NCBI GenBank assembly: GCA_946404705.1
Contig: CAMJES010000164.1
Span: 1 to 5,482 of the forward strand
DNA from: an uncultured Ruminococcus sp.
Lineage (GTDB): Bacteria > Bacillota > Clostridia > Oscillospirales > Ruminococcaceae
DNA length: 5,482 nucleotides
Direction of reading: 5' to 3'
The first letter of the stretch is position 1, and each line of letters starts with the position of its first letter. Below the pieces are notes generated by a model that had not been told where the DNA came from, did not search any database, and worked only from the letters and a program-made list of their open reading frames with translations. Both the position numbers and the translations under genes were made by a program. Positions 1-5,468 of this stretch are shown piece by piece.

Positions 1-45
1 TATCATAGCCGGTGACTGGAGTTCAGACGTGTGCTCTTCCGATCT
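1..45 (+). other. Illumina TruSeq P7/read-2 adapter with i7 barcode (library artefact)
   Basis: Positions 12-45 match, base for base, the 34-nt TruSeq read-2 adapter that begins GTGACTGGAGTTC and ends CTCTTCCGATCT. The eight bases before it, CATAGCCG at 4-11, sit exactly where an i7 index belongs and are the reverse complement of CGGCTATG, which I recall as TruSeq HT index D709. Bases 2-3 (AT) fit the end of the P7 primer; base 1 does not. This is synthetic DNA left on the contig end and should be trimmed. Genomic sequence starts at about base 46. The adapter match is seen directly; the barcode identity is from memory. Confidence 0.97.
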
Positions 46-320
46 TGATAGTGGATTTCGGCGACCTGAAATCCGATCTGAAGGCTCTTGCGGATTCATT
101 TGACCATGCGTTTATCTATGAAAAAGGCTCACTTAAACCGGAAACTGTTGCTGCGCTTAATGCCGAAAGCTTCCGCCTTATCGAAGTGGATTTCCGCCCG
201 ACTGCGGAAAATTTTGCCGAATATTTCTATAATGTTATGCAGGGCAAGGGTTACAATGTAAAGACGCTCACCGTTTATGAAACCCCCAACAACTGCGCAA
301 GCTACTGTGGAAAGGACTGA
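46..320 (+). CDS. queD: 6-carboxy-5,6,7,8-tetrahydropterin synthase QueD, 3' part only
   Basis: QueD converts 7,8-dihydroneopterin triphosphate to 6-carboxy-tetrahydropterin, the second step toward queuosine. About 90 C-terminal residues remain. The fragment starts with IVDFGDLK, the usual motif after the central strands of the PTPS fold. It continues with FDHAF (catalytic-type His codon at 105-107), then PTAENFAEY and the C-terminal VYETPNNCASY, whose Glu belongs to the pterin-binding end of the family. The N-terminal part, which carries the zinc-binding histidines and catalytic Cys in this family, is missing because the contig breaks into adapter at base 45. The gene is therefore truncated by assembly, not by mutation. 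The reading frame stays open back through the adapter to base 12, giving a false N-terminus. The stop at 318-320 lies 4 nt before queE. Confidence 0.93.
313..316 (+). promoter_or_regulatory. Ribosome binding site of queE (decides start at 325)
   Basis: AGGA, within GGAAAGGA at 309-316, lies 8 nt before the GTG at 325 and overlaps the end of queD. No comparable site precedes the upstream in-frame ATG at 277. This supports the GTG start and translational coupling with queD. Confidence 0.65.
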
Positions 321-324
321 TAAT

Positions 325-993
325 GTGAGCAGATTTGAAGTTGTCGAAAAATTTGTCAGCATAAACGGTGAAGGACAGCGCGCTGGTCAGCTTGCGGTGT
401 TTATCCGCTTCAAAGGCTGCAATCTGAACTGCGTTTACTGCGATACGAAATGGGCAAACGAACCGTCCGCGCCGTTTGAGGAGCTTACGGAAGATGAAAT
501 TTACGATTTTATAAAGTCCACAGGTGTAAAGAATATTACCCTTACAGGTGGAGAACCGCTGCTGCGTGATAATATCTGCACACTGCTTGAACGTCTTGCC
601 GCCGATGATACGCTGAACGTTGAAATTGAAACAAACGGAAGCATTTCTATTGAACCGTTCGCAAGTATTGACAAGCGTCCAAGCTTTACACTTGATTACA
701 AGCTTGGCGGAAGCGGAATGGAATGCTTTATGGAAACGGAAAACTATGCTTTTCTGCAAAGAAACGATACGGTAAAGTTTGTTGTTTCTTCCAAAGACGA
801 CCTTGAACGTGCGGCAGAGATAATTGCAGAATATAAACTTAATAAAAAATGCGGCGTTTATCTGAGCGCAGTTTTCGGAAAGATAGAACCTGCGTATATA
901 GTTTCATTTATGATAGAAAAAAGGCTTAACGATGTAAACCTGCAGCTTCAGATGCACAAGTTTATATGGGATCCGAATAAGCGAGGTGTTTGA
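325..993 (+). CDS. queE: 7-carboxy-7-deazaguanine synthase QueE (radical SAM)
   Basis: QueE rearranges 6-carboxy-tetrahydropterin to 7-carboxy-7-deazaguanine using S-adenosylmethionine, a [4Fe-4S] cluster and Mg2+. The 222-residue product shows the family start VVEKFVSINGEGQRAGQLAVFIRF. The radical-SAM cluster motif CNLNCVYC follows, with Cys32, Cys36 and Cys39 in CX3CX2C spacing. Next come TGGEPLL (75-80, SAM-binding GGE motif), VEIETNGS (99-106) and the C-terminal HKFIWDP (211-217). I chose GTG 325 over the in-frame ATG at 277. The latter would add 16 residues overlapping queD and lacking homology to the family, whereas GTG 325 has AGGA at 8 nt and gives the usual N-terminus. The gene lies 4 nt after queD and 4 nt before folE, so the three are probably translated together. 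No key residue is missing. Confidence 0.96.
   Translation: MSRFEVVEKFVSINGEGQRAGQLAVFIRFKGCNLNCVYCDTKWANEPSAPFEELTEDEIYDFIKSTGVKNITLTGGEPLLRDNICTLLERLAADDTLNVEIETNGSISIEPFASIDKRPSFTLDYKLGGSGMECFMETENYAFLQRNDTVKFVVSSKDDLERAAEIIAEYKLNKKCGVYLSAVFGKIEPAYIVSFMIEKRLNDVNLQLQMHKFIWDPNKRGV
983..988 (+). promoter_or_regulatory. Ribosome binding site of folE (decides start at 998)
   Basis: GAGGTG at 983-988 lies inside the last codons of queE and 9 nt before ATG 998. The GTG at 986, in frame with folE, is part of this Shine-Dalgarno and is unlikely to be the start. Confidence 0.75.
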
Positions 994-997
994 TTTT

Positions 998-1588
998 ATG
1001 AAAAAGGAATTTGATTATGAAGCAATAAAAGGTCATATCAGAGGTATACTTGAAGCGCTCGGCGAAGATCCCGAAAGAGAAGGACTTCGCGAAACCCCCG
1101 ACCGCGTTGCACGGATGTATGGTGAGATTTTTGAGGGAATGAAATATTCGAACGCAGAGATTGCCGAAATGTTCAACAAATCCTTTGAGGACGGTTTTTC
1201 CGGCAAAAATGACGATATTGTTCTTGTCAAGGATATCGAGGTTTTCTCCTATTGTGAGCATCACATGGCACTAATGTATGATATGAAGGTTTCCGTTGCG
1301 TATATTCCGAACGGAAAGGTTCTCGGTTTGTCCAAAATCGCAAGAATTGCGGACATGGCGGCAAAGCGTTTGCAGCTTCAAGAGCGGCTCGGTGCGGATA
1401 TTGCCGAAATAATCACGCTTGCAAGCGGTTCTCCCGATGTTGCGGTCATGATTGAAGCAAATCATAGCTGCATGACGGCAAGAGGAATAAAAAAGCCCTC
1501 CGCAAAAACTGTTTCCACGACTCTGCGCGGTCGCTTTGAAACGGATTCCGCCCTGCAGAACAGACTTTTTATGCAGATGAAGCTGTAA
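998..1588 (+). CDS. folE: GTP cyclohydrolase I (type IA), zinc-dependent
   Basis: FolE converts GTP to 7,8-dihydroneopterin triphosphate and formate, the shared first step of folate and queuosine synthesis. Its place between queE and queC points to the queuosine role. The 196-residue protein has the N-terminal helical part with EGLRETPDRVARMY (28-41). The catalytic core carries SYCEHH (84-89), then AYIPNGKVLGLSKIARI (101-117), LQLQERL (125-131) and ANHSCMTARGIKK (154-166). By comparison with E. coli FolE, Cys86, His89 and Cys158 should bind zinc, with His88 and His156 at the active site. Length fits bacterial type IA enzymes (about 190-220 residues). The start is ATG 998, as GTG 986 falls inside the ribosome binding site. 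The gene begins 4 nt after queE and ends 18 nt before the kinase gene. It is the classical type, not the metal-flexible FolE2. Confidence 0.97.
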   Translation: MKKEFDYEAIKGHIRGILEALGEDPEREGLRETPDRVARMYGEIFEGMKYSNAEIAEMFNKSFEDGFSGKNDDIVLVKDIEVFSYCEHHMALMYDMKVSVAYIPNGKVLGLSKIARIADMAAKRLQLQERLGADIAEIITLASGSPDVAVMIEANHSCMTARGIKKPSAKTVSTTLRGRFETDSALQNRLFMQMKL

Positions 1589-1606
1589 TATAGTTGGAGA
1601 GTTAGC

Positions 1607-2119
1607 ATGGTCATACTTATAAGCGGCTGTTCACACACGGGCAAGACCTTGTTTGCACAGCGGCTTCTTGAAAAATACAAATACCCGTACCTTTCCATCG
1701 ACCACCTTAAAATGGGACTTATCCGCAGCGGTCAGACATCCCTTACTCCCGAGAATGACAAAGAACTTACGCCGTACCTTTGGAGCATTGTAAAAGAGAT
1801 AGTAAAAACTGCGGTTGAAAATGAACAGAACCTTATTATAGAGGGCTGTTACATTCCGTTTGACTTGAAAAAAGACTTTGACGAAAGCTATCTGAGGCAT
1901 ATAGAACACCGCTGTCTGATAATGACAGAAAGGTATATCAAAGAGCATTTTACGGATATCAAATCTCACGCAAACGCTATTGAAAAACGTCTTGACGACA
2001 GTTGGCTAAGTGCAGAACAGCTTATTGCCGAAAACTCCGAAAATTTGGAAATGTGCAGAAAATACGGCTGTAAATACATACTGATTGATGAAGAATATAA
2101 GTTAGAATTTGACATTTAA
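1607..2119 (+). CDS. Adenylate-kinase-like P-loop NTPase/kinase of unknown substrate
   Basis: This 170-residue protein is probably a small cytoplasmic nucleotide-dependent kinase. An N-terminal strand MVILISG runs into a Walker A motif, GCSHTGKT (7-14). YLSIDHLKMGLIRSG (28-42) sits where nucleoside-monophosphate-kinase-like proteins place the substrate-binding aspartate and helix. LIIEGCYIPFD (76-86) resembles the second core strand with an acidic residue. A basic/acidic stretch with Arg109 and Arg128 (ERYIKEHF and EKRLDD) could form the lid, and YILIDEEY (157-164) the last strand. The nearest familiar groups are adenylate-kinase-like, zeta-toxin-like and 2-phosphoglycerate-kinase-like P-loop kinases. 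I cannot assign a substrate. The start ATG 1607 has GGAGA (1596-1600) 6 nt upstream. The gene sits between folE and queC in the same operon with about 40% GC. A role in deazapurine metabolism is only possible by context. Confidence 0.85.
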   Translation: MVILISGCSHTGKTLFAQRLLEKYKYPYLSIDHLKMGLIRSGQTSLTPENDKELTPYLWSIVKEIVKTAVENEQNLIIEGCYIPFDLKKDFDESYLRHIEHRCLIMTERYIKEHFTDIKSHANAIEKRLDDSWLSAEQLIAENSENLEMCRKYGCKYILIDEEYKLEFDI

Positions 2120-2133
2120 CGGAGGGAATTTAC

Positions 2134-2499
2134 ATGACTAACGAAAAACGTGCGTTAGAAATTATCAATAAGTATAGATTTGATTTTAACAAAATTCCAA
2201 AAGCTGAAATACGCAGTTTAATTGAAAATGAAATTTCTGATTATCAAAGCGGAAGCTCCGAATACATACGGGTTTTATGTGGATATTTATTTTGCATTGG
2301 TGATAAAAGTGATATTCCCCTGCTTGAAAAAGCCAAATATGAAATTAATATGGATGTTGGCTGTATGATCGATGAGGAATGGATCGAAAGTCTTAAAAAC
2401 GACGGAAAGGCTGCAGAGTATATCCAAACCCGAAGCGAGATTATTGACAACTTTATTGAATACTACAAAGATTTCTCATCAAGTGATGATGAATATTAA
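2134..2499 (+). CDS. Small acidic protein of unknown function, AT-rich
   Basis: This gene encodes 121 residues that I do not recognise as a named family. It is a real gene by its strong Shine-Dalgarno GGAGG at 2121-2125 (8 nt before ATG 2134), its tight fit between neighbours (14 nt after the kinase, 16 nt before queC) and the lack of a better frame. The protein is mostly helical in appearance, without signal peptide or membrane segment. It has an acidic C-terminal tail, SSSDDEY. The central stretch YIRVLCGYLFCIGDKSDIPL followed by LEKAKYEINMDVGCMIDEEW resembles small HEAT-like helical proteins often found beside toxin or immunity genes, but this is a weak impression. GC is about 33% by hand count, well below queC next to it (about 50%), suggesting later acquisition. 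No link to queuosine can be shown. Confidence 0.8.
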   Translation: MTNEKRALEIINKYRFDFNKIPKAEIRSLIENEISDYQSGSSEYIRVLCGYLFCIGDKSDIPLLEKAKYEINMDVGCMIDEEWIESLKNDGKAAEYIQTRSEIIDNFIEYYKDFSSSDDEY

Positions 2500-2515
2500 T
2501 TAAAGGAGAACCATT

Positions 2516-3196
2516 ATGAAAGCACTTGTTTTATTCAGCGGCGGAGTTGACAGCACCACCTGTCTTGCTCTTGCCATTGACAGATACGGAAAGGAAAATG
2601 TTGTTGCGCTGTCCGTTTCATACGGTCAGAAGCACACAAAGGAAGTGGAAGCCGCAGACAAAATTGCCGCTTATTACGGCGTGGAATTCATCAAGCTTGA
2701 CTTATCGGAAATGTTCAAATACTCCGACTGTTCCCTTTTGCAGCATTCGGACAAGGAAGTTCCCCACGAAAGCTATGCTGAGCAGATAAAAAAGACGGAT
2801 GGATCCCCTGTTTCAACTTATGTTCCGTTCCGAAACGGTCTTTTCATTGCTTCTGCGGCAAGCATTGCTTTATCTAAAGGCTGCGGAGTGATTTTTTACG
2901 GCGCACACGCCGATGACGCAGCAGGAAACGCATACCCCGACTGCTCCGAGGTGTTCAACAACGCTATGAACACGGCTGTCTGGGAAGGCAGCGGACATCA
3001 GGTAAAGATCGAAGCGCCTTTTGTCGGAATGAACAAGGCAGGCGTTGTAAAAACGGGACTTGCACTTGGCGTTCCTTACGAGCTTACATGGAGCTGCTAC
3101 GAGGGTCACGACAAGCCCTGCGGAGTTTGCGGAACCTGCATTGACAGAAAAGCGGCGTTTGAAGCTAACGGTGTATCAGACCCGGCATTAAAGTAA
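2516..3196 (+). CDS. queC: 7-cyano-7-deazaguanine (preQ0) synthase QueC
   Basis: QueC converts 7-carboxy-7-deazaguanine, ammonia and ATP to preQ0 through an adenylated intermediate. The 226-residue protein begins MKALVLFSGGVDSTT, containing the PP-loop ATP-binding motif SGGVDS (8-13). It also has the family stretches SVSYGQKHTKEVEAA (33-47), YVPFRNGLFIASAAS (102-116) and YGAHADDAAGNAYPDC (128-143). The C-terminal zinc site is complete: Cys194, Cys202, Cys205 and Cys208 in SCYEGHDKPCGVCGTC. Length matches the usual 220-230 residues. Start ATG 2516 has AAAGGAG (2502-2508) 7 nt upstream. The next gene begins 10 nt after the stop. It is a stand-alone canonical enzyme, without fusion or motif loss, so it gives no hint of the QueC-like proteins of antiphage systems. 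Confidence 0.98.
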   Translation: MKALVLFSGGVDSTTCLALAIDRYGKENVVALSVSYGQKHTKEVEAADKIAAYYGVEFIKLDLSEMFKYSDCSLLQHSDKEVPHESYAEQIKKTDGSPVSTYVPFRNGLFIASAASIALSKGCGVIFYGAHADDAAGNAYPDCSEVFNNAMNTAVWEGSGHQVKIEAPFVGMNKAGVVKTGLALGVPYELTWSCYEGHDKPCGVCGTCIDRKAAFEANGVSDPALK

Positions 3197-3200
3197 GGTG
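3195..3200 (+). promoter_or_regulatory. Ribosome binding site of the GNAT gene (decides start at 3207)
   Basis: AAGGTG at 3195-3200 overlaps the queC stop codon and lies 6 nt before ATG 3207. The in-frame GTG at 3198 is part of this motif and is a poor start candidate. Confidence 0.6.
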
Positions 3201-3206
3201 CATAAT

Positions 3207-3641
3207 ATGGTAAGAGAAGTCAACGAAAATGAATTGACCGAATTGCTGGAATTATATTTACATTTGCATGAAGAATCTGTTCCCGAGAACACGGAGCATT
3301 TAAGACAAACGTGGAACACTATTATTCGGGATGAAAATCATCACATTATCGTTAAAATTGTAAACGGTAAAATCGTGTCTTCATGCGTATGTGTGATAAT
3401 TCCAAATTTGACAAGAAATGTCAGACCTTATGCATTTATCGAAAATGTTGTTACACACGCCGAATATCGTGGAAAAGGATATGCAACAGAGTGCCTTAAC
3501 TACGCAAAAGAAATAGCAGAAAAAGCAGATTGTTATAAAATGATGCTGCTTACGGGTTCTAAAGATAGAAAAACGCTTGATTTTTATGAAAAAGCAGGTT
3601 ACAACAGCACAGATAAAACGGCTTTTATCCAATGGCTTTAA
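3207..3641 (+). CDS. GNAT family N-acetyltransferase
   Basis: The 144-residue protein probably transfers an acetyl group from acetyl-CoA to an amine; the acceptor cannot be told. It has one GNAT domain filling nearly the whole length. FIENVVTHAEYRGKGYATE (78-96) carries the strand-4/motif A signature, with the acetyl-CoA pyrophosphate loop R88-G-K-G91-Y-A93. LLTGSKDRKTLDFYEKAGY (114-132) is the usual motif B end with FYEKAGY. The N-terminal helices (ELTELLELYLHLHEE) are substrate-side and variable. Start ATG 3207 is preferred to GTG 3198. The gene is 10 nt after queC and 23 nt before queF. Its GC (about 35% by hand count) is lower than queC, as for the small unknown gene upstream. No known GNAT step exists in preQ1 synthesis, so it may be a passenger, for example a detoxifying or antibiotic-modifying enzyme. 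Confidence 0.92.
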   Translation: MVREVNENELTELLELYLHLHEESVPENTEHLRQTWNTIIRDENHHIIVKIVNGKIVSSCVCVIIPNLTRNVRPYAFIENVVTHAEYRGKGYATECLNYAKEIAEKADCYKMMLLTGSKDRKTLDFYEKAGYNSTDKTAFIQWL

Positions 3642-3649
3642 CGAAAACT

Positions 3650-3656
3650 AAGGAGG
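3650..3656 (+). promoter_or_regulatory. Ribosome binding site of queF (decides start at 3665)
   Basis: A perfect AAGGAGG lies 8 nt before ATG 3665. An upstream in-frame ATG at 3632 lies within the GNAT gene and would add 11 residues, so it is rejected as the start. Confidence 0.85.
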
Positions 3657-3664
3657 TTTTTAAT

Positions 3665-4162
3665 ATGACAGGCAGAAACAAAGAAGAAACCGAGGGCATC
3701 ACACTCCTCGGAAATCAGAAAACAAAGTACCCTACCGATTACGACCCAAGTGTGCTTGAAACCTTTATAAACAAGCATCAGGACAACGACTATTTCGTTA
3801 AATTCAACTGTCCCGAGTTTACAAGCCTTTGCCCTATCACTGGACAGCCCGACTTTGCGACTATCTATATTTCCTACGTTCCCTCGGTGAAAATGGTCGA
3901 GAGCAAATCGCTTAAGCTGTATCTTTACAGCTTCCGCAACCACGGTGATTTTCACGAGGACTGCATGAACATCATTATGAAAGATCTTATCAAGCTTATG
4001 GATCCGAAATACATCGAGGTATGGGGAAAATTCACCCCGAGAGGCGGCATTTCCATTGATCCGTACTGCAATTACGGCAAAAAAGGCACTATGTGGGAAC
4101 AGGTCGCAGTTGACAGACTTACTCACCACGACCTTTACCCCGAAAAAGTCGATAACCGATAA
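3665..4162 (+). CDS. queF: NADPH-dependent 7-cyano-7-deazaguanine reductase QueF (short, Bacillus type)
   Basis: QueF reduces the nitrile of preQ0 to the aminomethyl group of preQ1 with two NADPH. It is the last step before Tgt puts preQ1 into tRNA. The 165-residue product matches the length of the short B. subtilis form of the T-fold enzyme, not the longer E. coli form. FTSLCPITGQPDFA (52-65) holds the nucleophile Cys56 and acid Asp63, equivalent to Cys55 and Asp62 of B. subtilis. ESKSLKLY (79-86) is the QueF signature, and FRNHGDFHED (90-99) contains His97 and Glu98 of the substrate pocket. The start is ATG 3665, not ATG 3632. It is the last gene of the operon; its stop is 5 nt before the terminator stem. 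Its presence indicates that the pathway here leads to preQ1, not only to preQ0 for DNA modification. Confidence 0.98.
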   Translation: MTGRNKEETEGITLLGNQKTKYPTDYDPSVLETFINKHQDNDYFVKFNCPEFTSLCPITGQPDFATIYISYVPSVKMVESKSLKLYLYSFRNHGDFHEDCMNIIMKDLIKLMDPKYIEVWGKFTPRGGISIDPYCNYGKKGTMWEQVAVDRLTHHDLYPEKVDNR

Positions 4163-4167
4163 AAATC

Positions 4168-4202
4168 AAGAGTGGCTCGCCAAAGGGTAAGCCACTCTTT
4201 TT
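4168..4202. terminator. Rho-independent terminator, probably bidirectional
   Basis: AAGAGTGGCT (4168-4177) pairs perfectly with AGCCACTCTT (4190-4199), a 10-bp stem. The loop can close further by GCC/GGT pairing around AAAG. On the + strand the stem runs into five Ts (4198-4202) and ends the que operon. On the - strand it is followed by GA and then five Ts (complement of 4161-4165), so it can also end the convergent gene whose stop is at 4214. Confidence 0.9.
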
Positions 4203-4213
4203 GTATATATGCC

Positions 4214-5452
4214 TTATCGGTTCAAAAGGTTGTTTAAATTATCAGCATAACGTGCGCAATCATGGAAAAGCTGCGTTTTTATATTCGATGATGAACTGCG
4301 GATATAAAGCACAATAGCATAAGGCGAATCGGCATATACCACCGCTGCCGCACCGAGCGTATAGAAATCGTCCTGCGGCAGATATCCGTATTTTTCGCAA
4401 ACGGTGTACTCACGCAATTCATCGGAGAAAAGGTCGTTATGCTCGCTGTTTGCAAGGAATTCTTTCATAAGCGCGCCGTTCTGATGCTTTTCGTTAAAGA
4501 AGTAAATATCCTTGAAATAGACCGCCGTTTCCCTTGCGGTGAGCTTGAACCAGTAGTTGTCATCAGTCATTCGCTCATCACGGTTCAAACCCTCGGCAAG
4601 CTCGTTAAAGCAGTCATATCCGACATAATTATACAGCATTTTATATGCGGTATTATCGCTTTTTTCAATCGCAGCCTTCGCAAGCTCTTCAATCGTGAAC
4701 ATTGTTCCGACAGGTTCATTGTTTACAAGCTCGCTGCTTGAATTTAGCATTTCCTCGGTCATTTCAAAACTTTTGCTAATGTCTGTTTCTTTGCCGAGAA
4801 CCGACCTTACATAGGGCGCCTTTATAATGCTTGCCGCCGAGAATGACACATCAGCGTTATATTCGACAGACGCTCCGCTTTCAAGGTTTACATACATAAA
4901 GCCTGCATCACCGTATTTTTTGATAAGTACATTGTATAGGTCGTCAAGTGCGTCAAGGATATCCTCGTCTTTTGTATCGATACCCGAAGTAATAATTGTG
5001 GACGGTTCGCCCTCGGACATTGTTTCAAACTCAAACTGAGGACTTTCGACCAAAAGCGACATTTCAAGCTGCGGTTTTTCCGGCTCGGTTTGCTGCGTTT
5101 CAGATACAGATTCCGCTTCCTGCACAACTGTTGTTTCAGACGAACGCTTTCCTCCGCTGGCAATTACCTTTACAACGGTTTCACCGGGAATATACGCCTC
5201 TTCGGGGGCGATGCTCTGCGACAGTATAATGCCCTCTTCATAATCGGTATCGTAATCATATTCAACGTCAAGCGTGAAAAACCTGCTGTAACAGCCGTTG
5301 ACGTCGTCAACCGTATAGCCAACGATCTTCGGCATTATCTCCTGCACCTCTCCGGGCTTTCGGAATATAAGAATGCAGGCAATCACCGCGAAAGCTATCA
5401 GCGAAAGAATAATGATAATTATGCTGACCAGCTTTTCGTTTTTATTCGTCAT
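4214..5452 (-). CDS. Membrane-anchored PASTA and class A beta-lactamase-like serine hydrolase
   Basis: This 412-residue protein likely acts outside the membrane on, or in response to, peptidoglycan. Residues 8-30 are one hydrophobic helix after a Lys-containing N-terminus, giving an outward-facing anchor. Residues 39-101 fit one PASTA domain (MPKIVGYTVDDV, then EEGIILSQSIAPEEAYIPGE and VVKVIASGG), a module known to bind muropeptides or beta-lactams. A Ser/Glu/Thr-rich linker spans about 102-160. Residues 165-412 resemble the beta-lactamase/DD-peptidase fold, with S208-I-I-K211 (SxxK), S265-D-N267 (SDN) and K354-Y-G356 at the KTG position. The stretch after SDN is short and shows no ExxLN motif carrying the deacylating Glu of true class A enzymes. 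A penicillin-binding or sensor/peptidase role is thus more likely than antibiotic hydrolysis (inference). VIAC26 resembles a weak lipobox. The gene is convergent with the que operon and separated by the terminator. Confidence 0.9.
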   Translation of the reverse strand: MTNKNEKLVSIIIIILSLIAFAVIACILIFRKPGEVQEIMPKIVGYTVDDVNGCYSRFFTLDVEYDYDTDYEEGIILSQSIAPEEAYIPGETVVKVIASGGKRSSETTVVQEAESVSETQQTEPEKPQLEMSLLVESPQFEFETMSEGEPSTIITSGIDTKDEDILDALDDLYNVLIKKYGDAGFMYVNLESGASVEYNADVSFSAASIIKAPYVRSVLGKETDISKSFEMTEEMLNSSSELVNNEPVGTMFTIEELAKAAIEKSDNTAYKMLYNYVGYDCFNELAEGLNRDERMTDDNYWFKLTARETAVYFKDIYFFNEKHQNGALMKEFLANSEHNDLFSDELREYTVCEKYGYLPQDDFYTLGAAAVVYADSPYAIVLYIRSSSSNIKTQLFHDCARYADNLNNLLNR

Positions 5453-5461
5453 GGGAAGATC

Positions 5462-5468
5462 CCTCCTT
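5462..5468 (-). promoter_or_regulatory. Ribosome binding site of the PASTA hydrolase gene
   Basis: On the - strand AAGGAGG lies 9 nt before the ATG at 5452-5450, a perfect Shine-Dalgarno that fixes the start. Only 14 bases remain upstream of it, so no promoter can be judged. Confidence 0.88.

Noticed and set aside
12..45. Apparent N-terminal peptide or small gene start upstream of queD
   Set aside because: It is translated adapter DNA, not genomic sequence.
268..759. 163-residue open frame on the - strand
   Set aside because: It lies antisense to queE, which has full family motifs. The product resembles no family, and I see no reason to prefer it.
1586..1610. Possible internal promoter at TAATATAG before the kinase gene
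   Set aside because: There is no convincing -35 element at proper distance, and the 18-nt gap is normal operon spacing.
2516..3196. QueC as part of an antiphage system (QatC-like or QueC-associated defence)
   Set aside because: The protein is full length and canonical, with PP-loop and four-Cys zinc site, and is flanked by queE, folE and queF. Ordinary queuosine synthesis explains it.
3638..4129. 163-residue open frame on the - strand
   Set aside because: It lies antisense to queF, whose catalytic motifs are intact, and is a shadow of its codon use.
46..4162. DNA-modifying 7-deazaguanine (dpd-type) cluster
   Set aside because: No DpdA-like transglycosylase or other dpd gene is present, and queF directs the product to preQ1 for tRNA.
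4439..5229. Open frames of 70-100 residues on the + strand
   Set aside because: They lie antisense to the PASTA hydrolase gene and show no recognisable domain.
4214..5452. True class A beta-lactamase resistance gene
   Set aside because: The ExxLN motif is not seen, the third motif is KYG, and a PASTA domain and membrane anchor are present, so a cell-wall role fits better.
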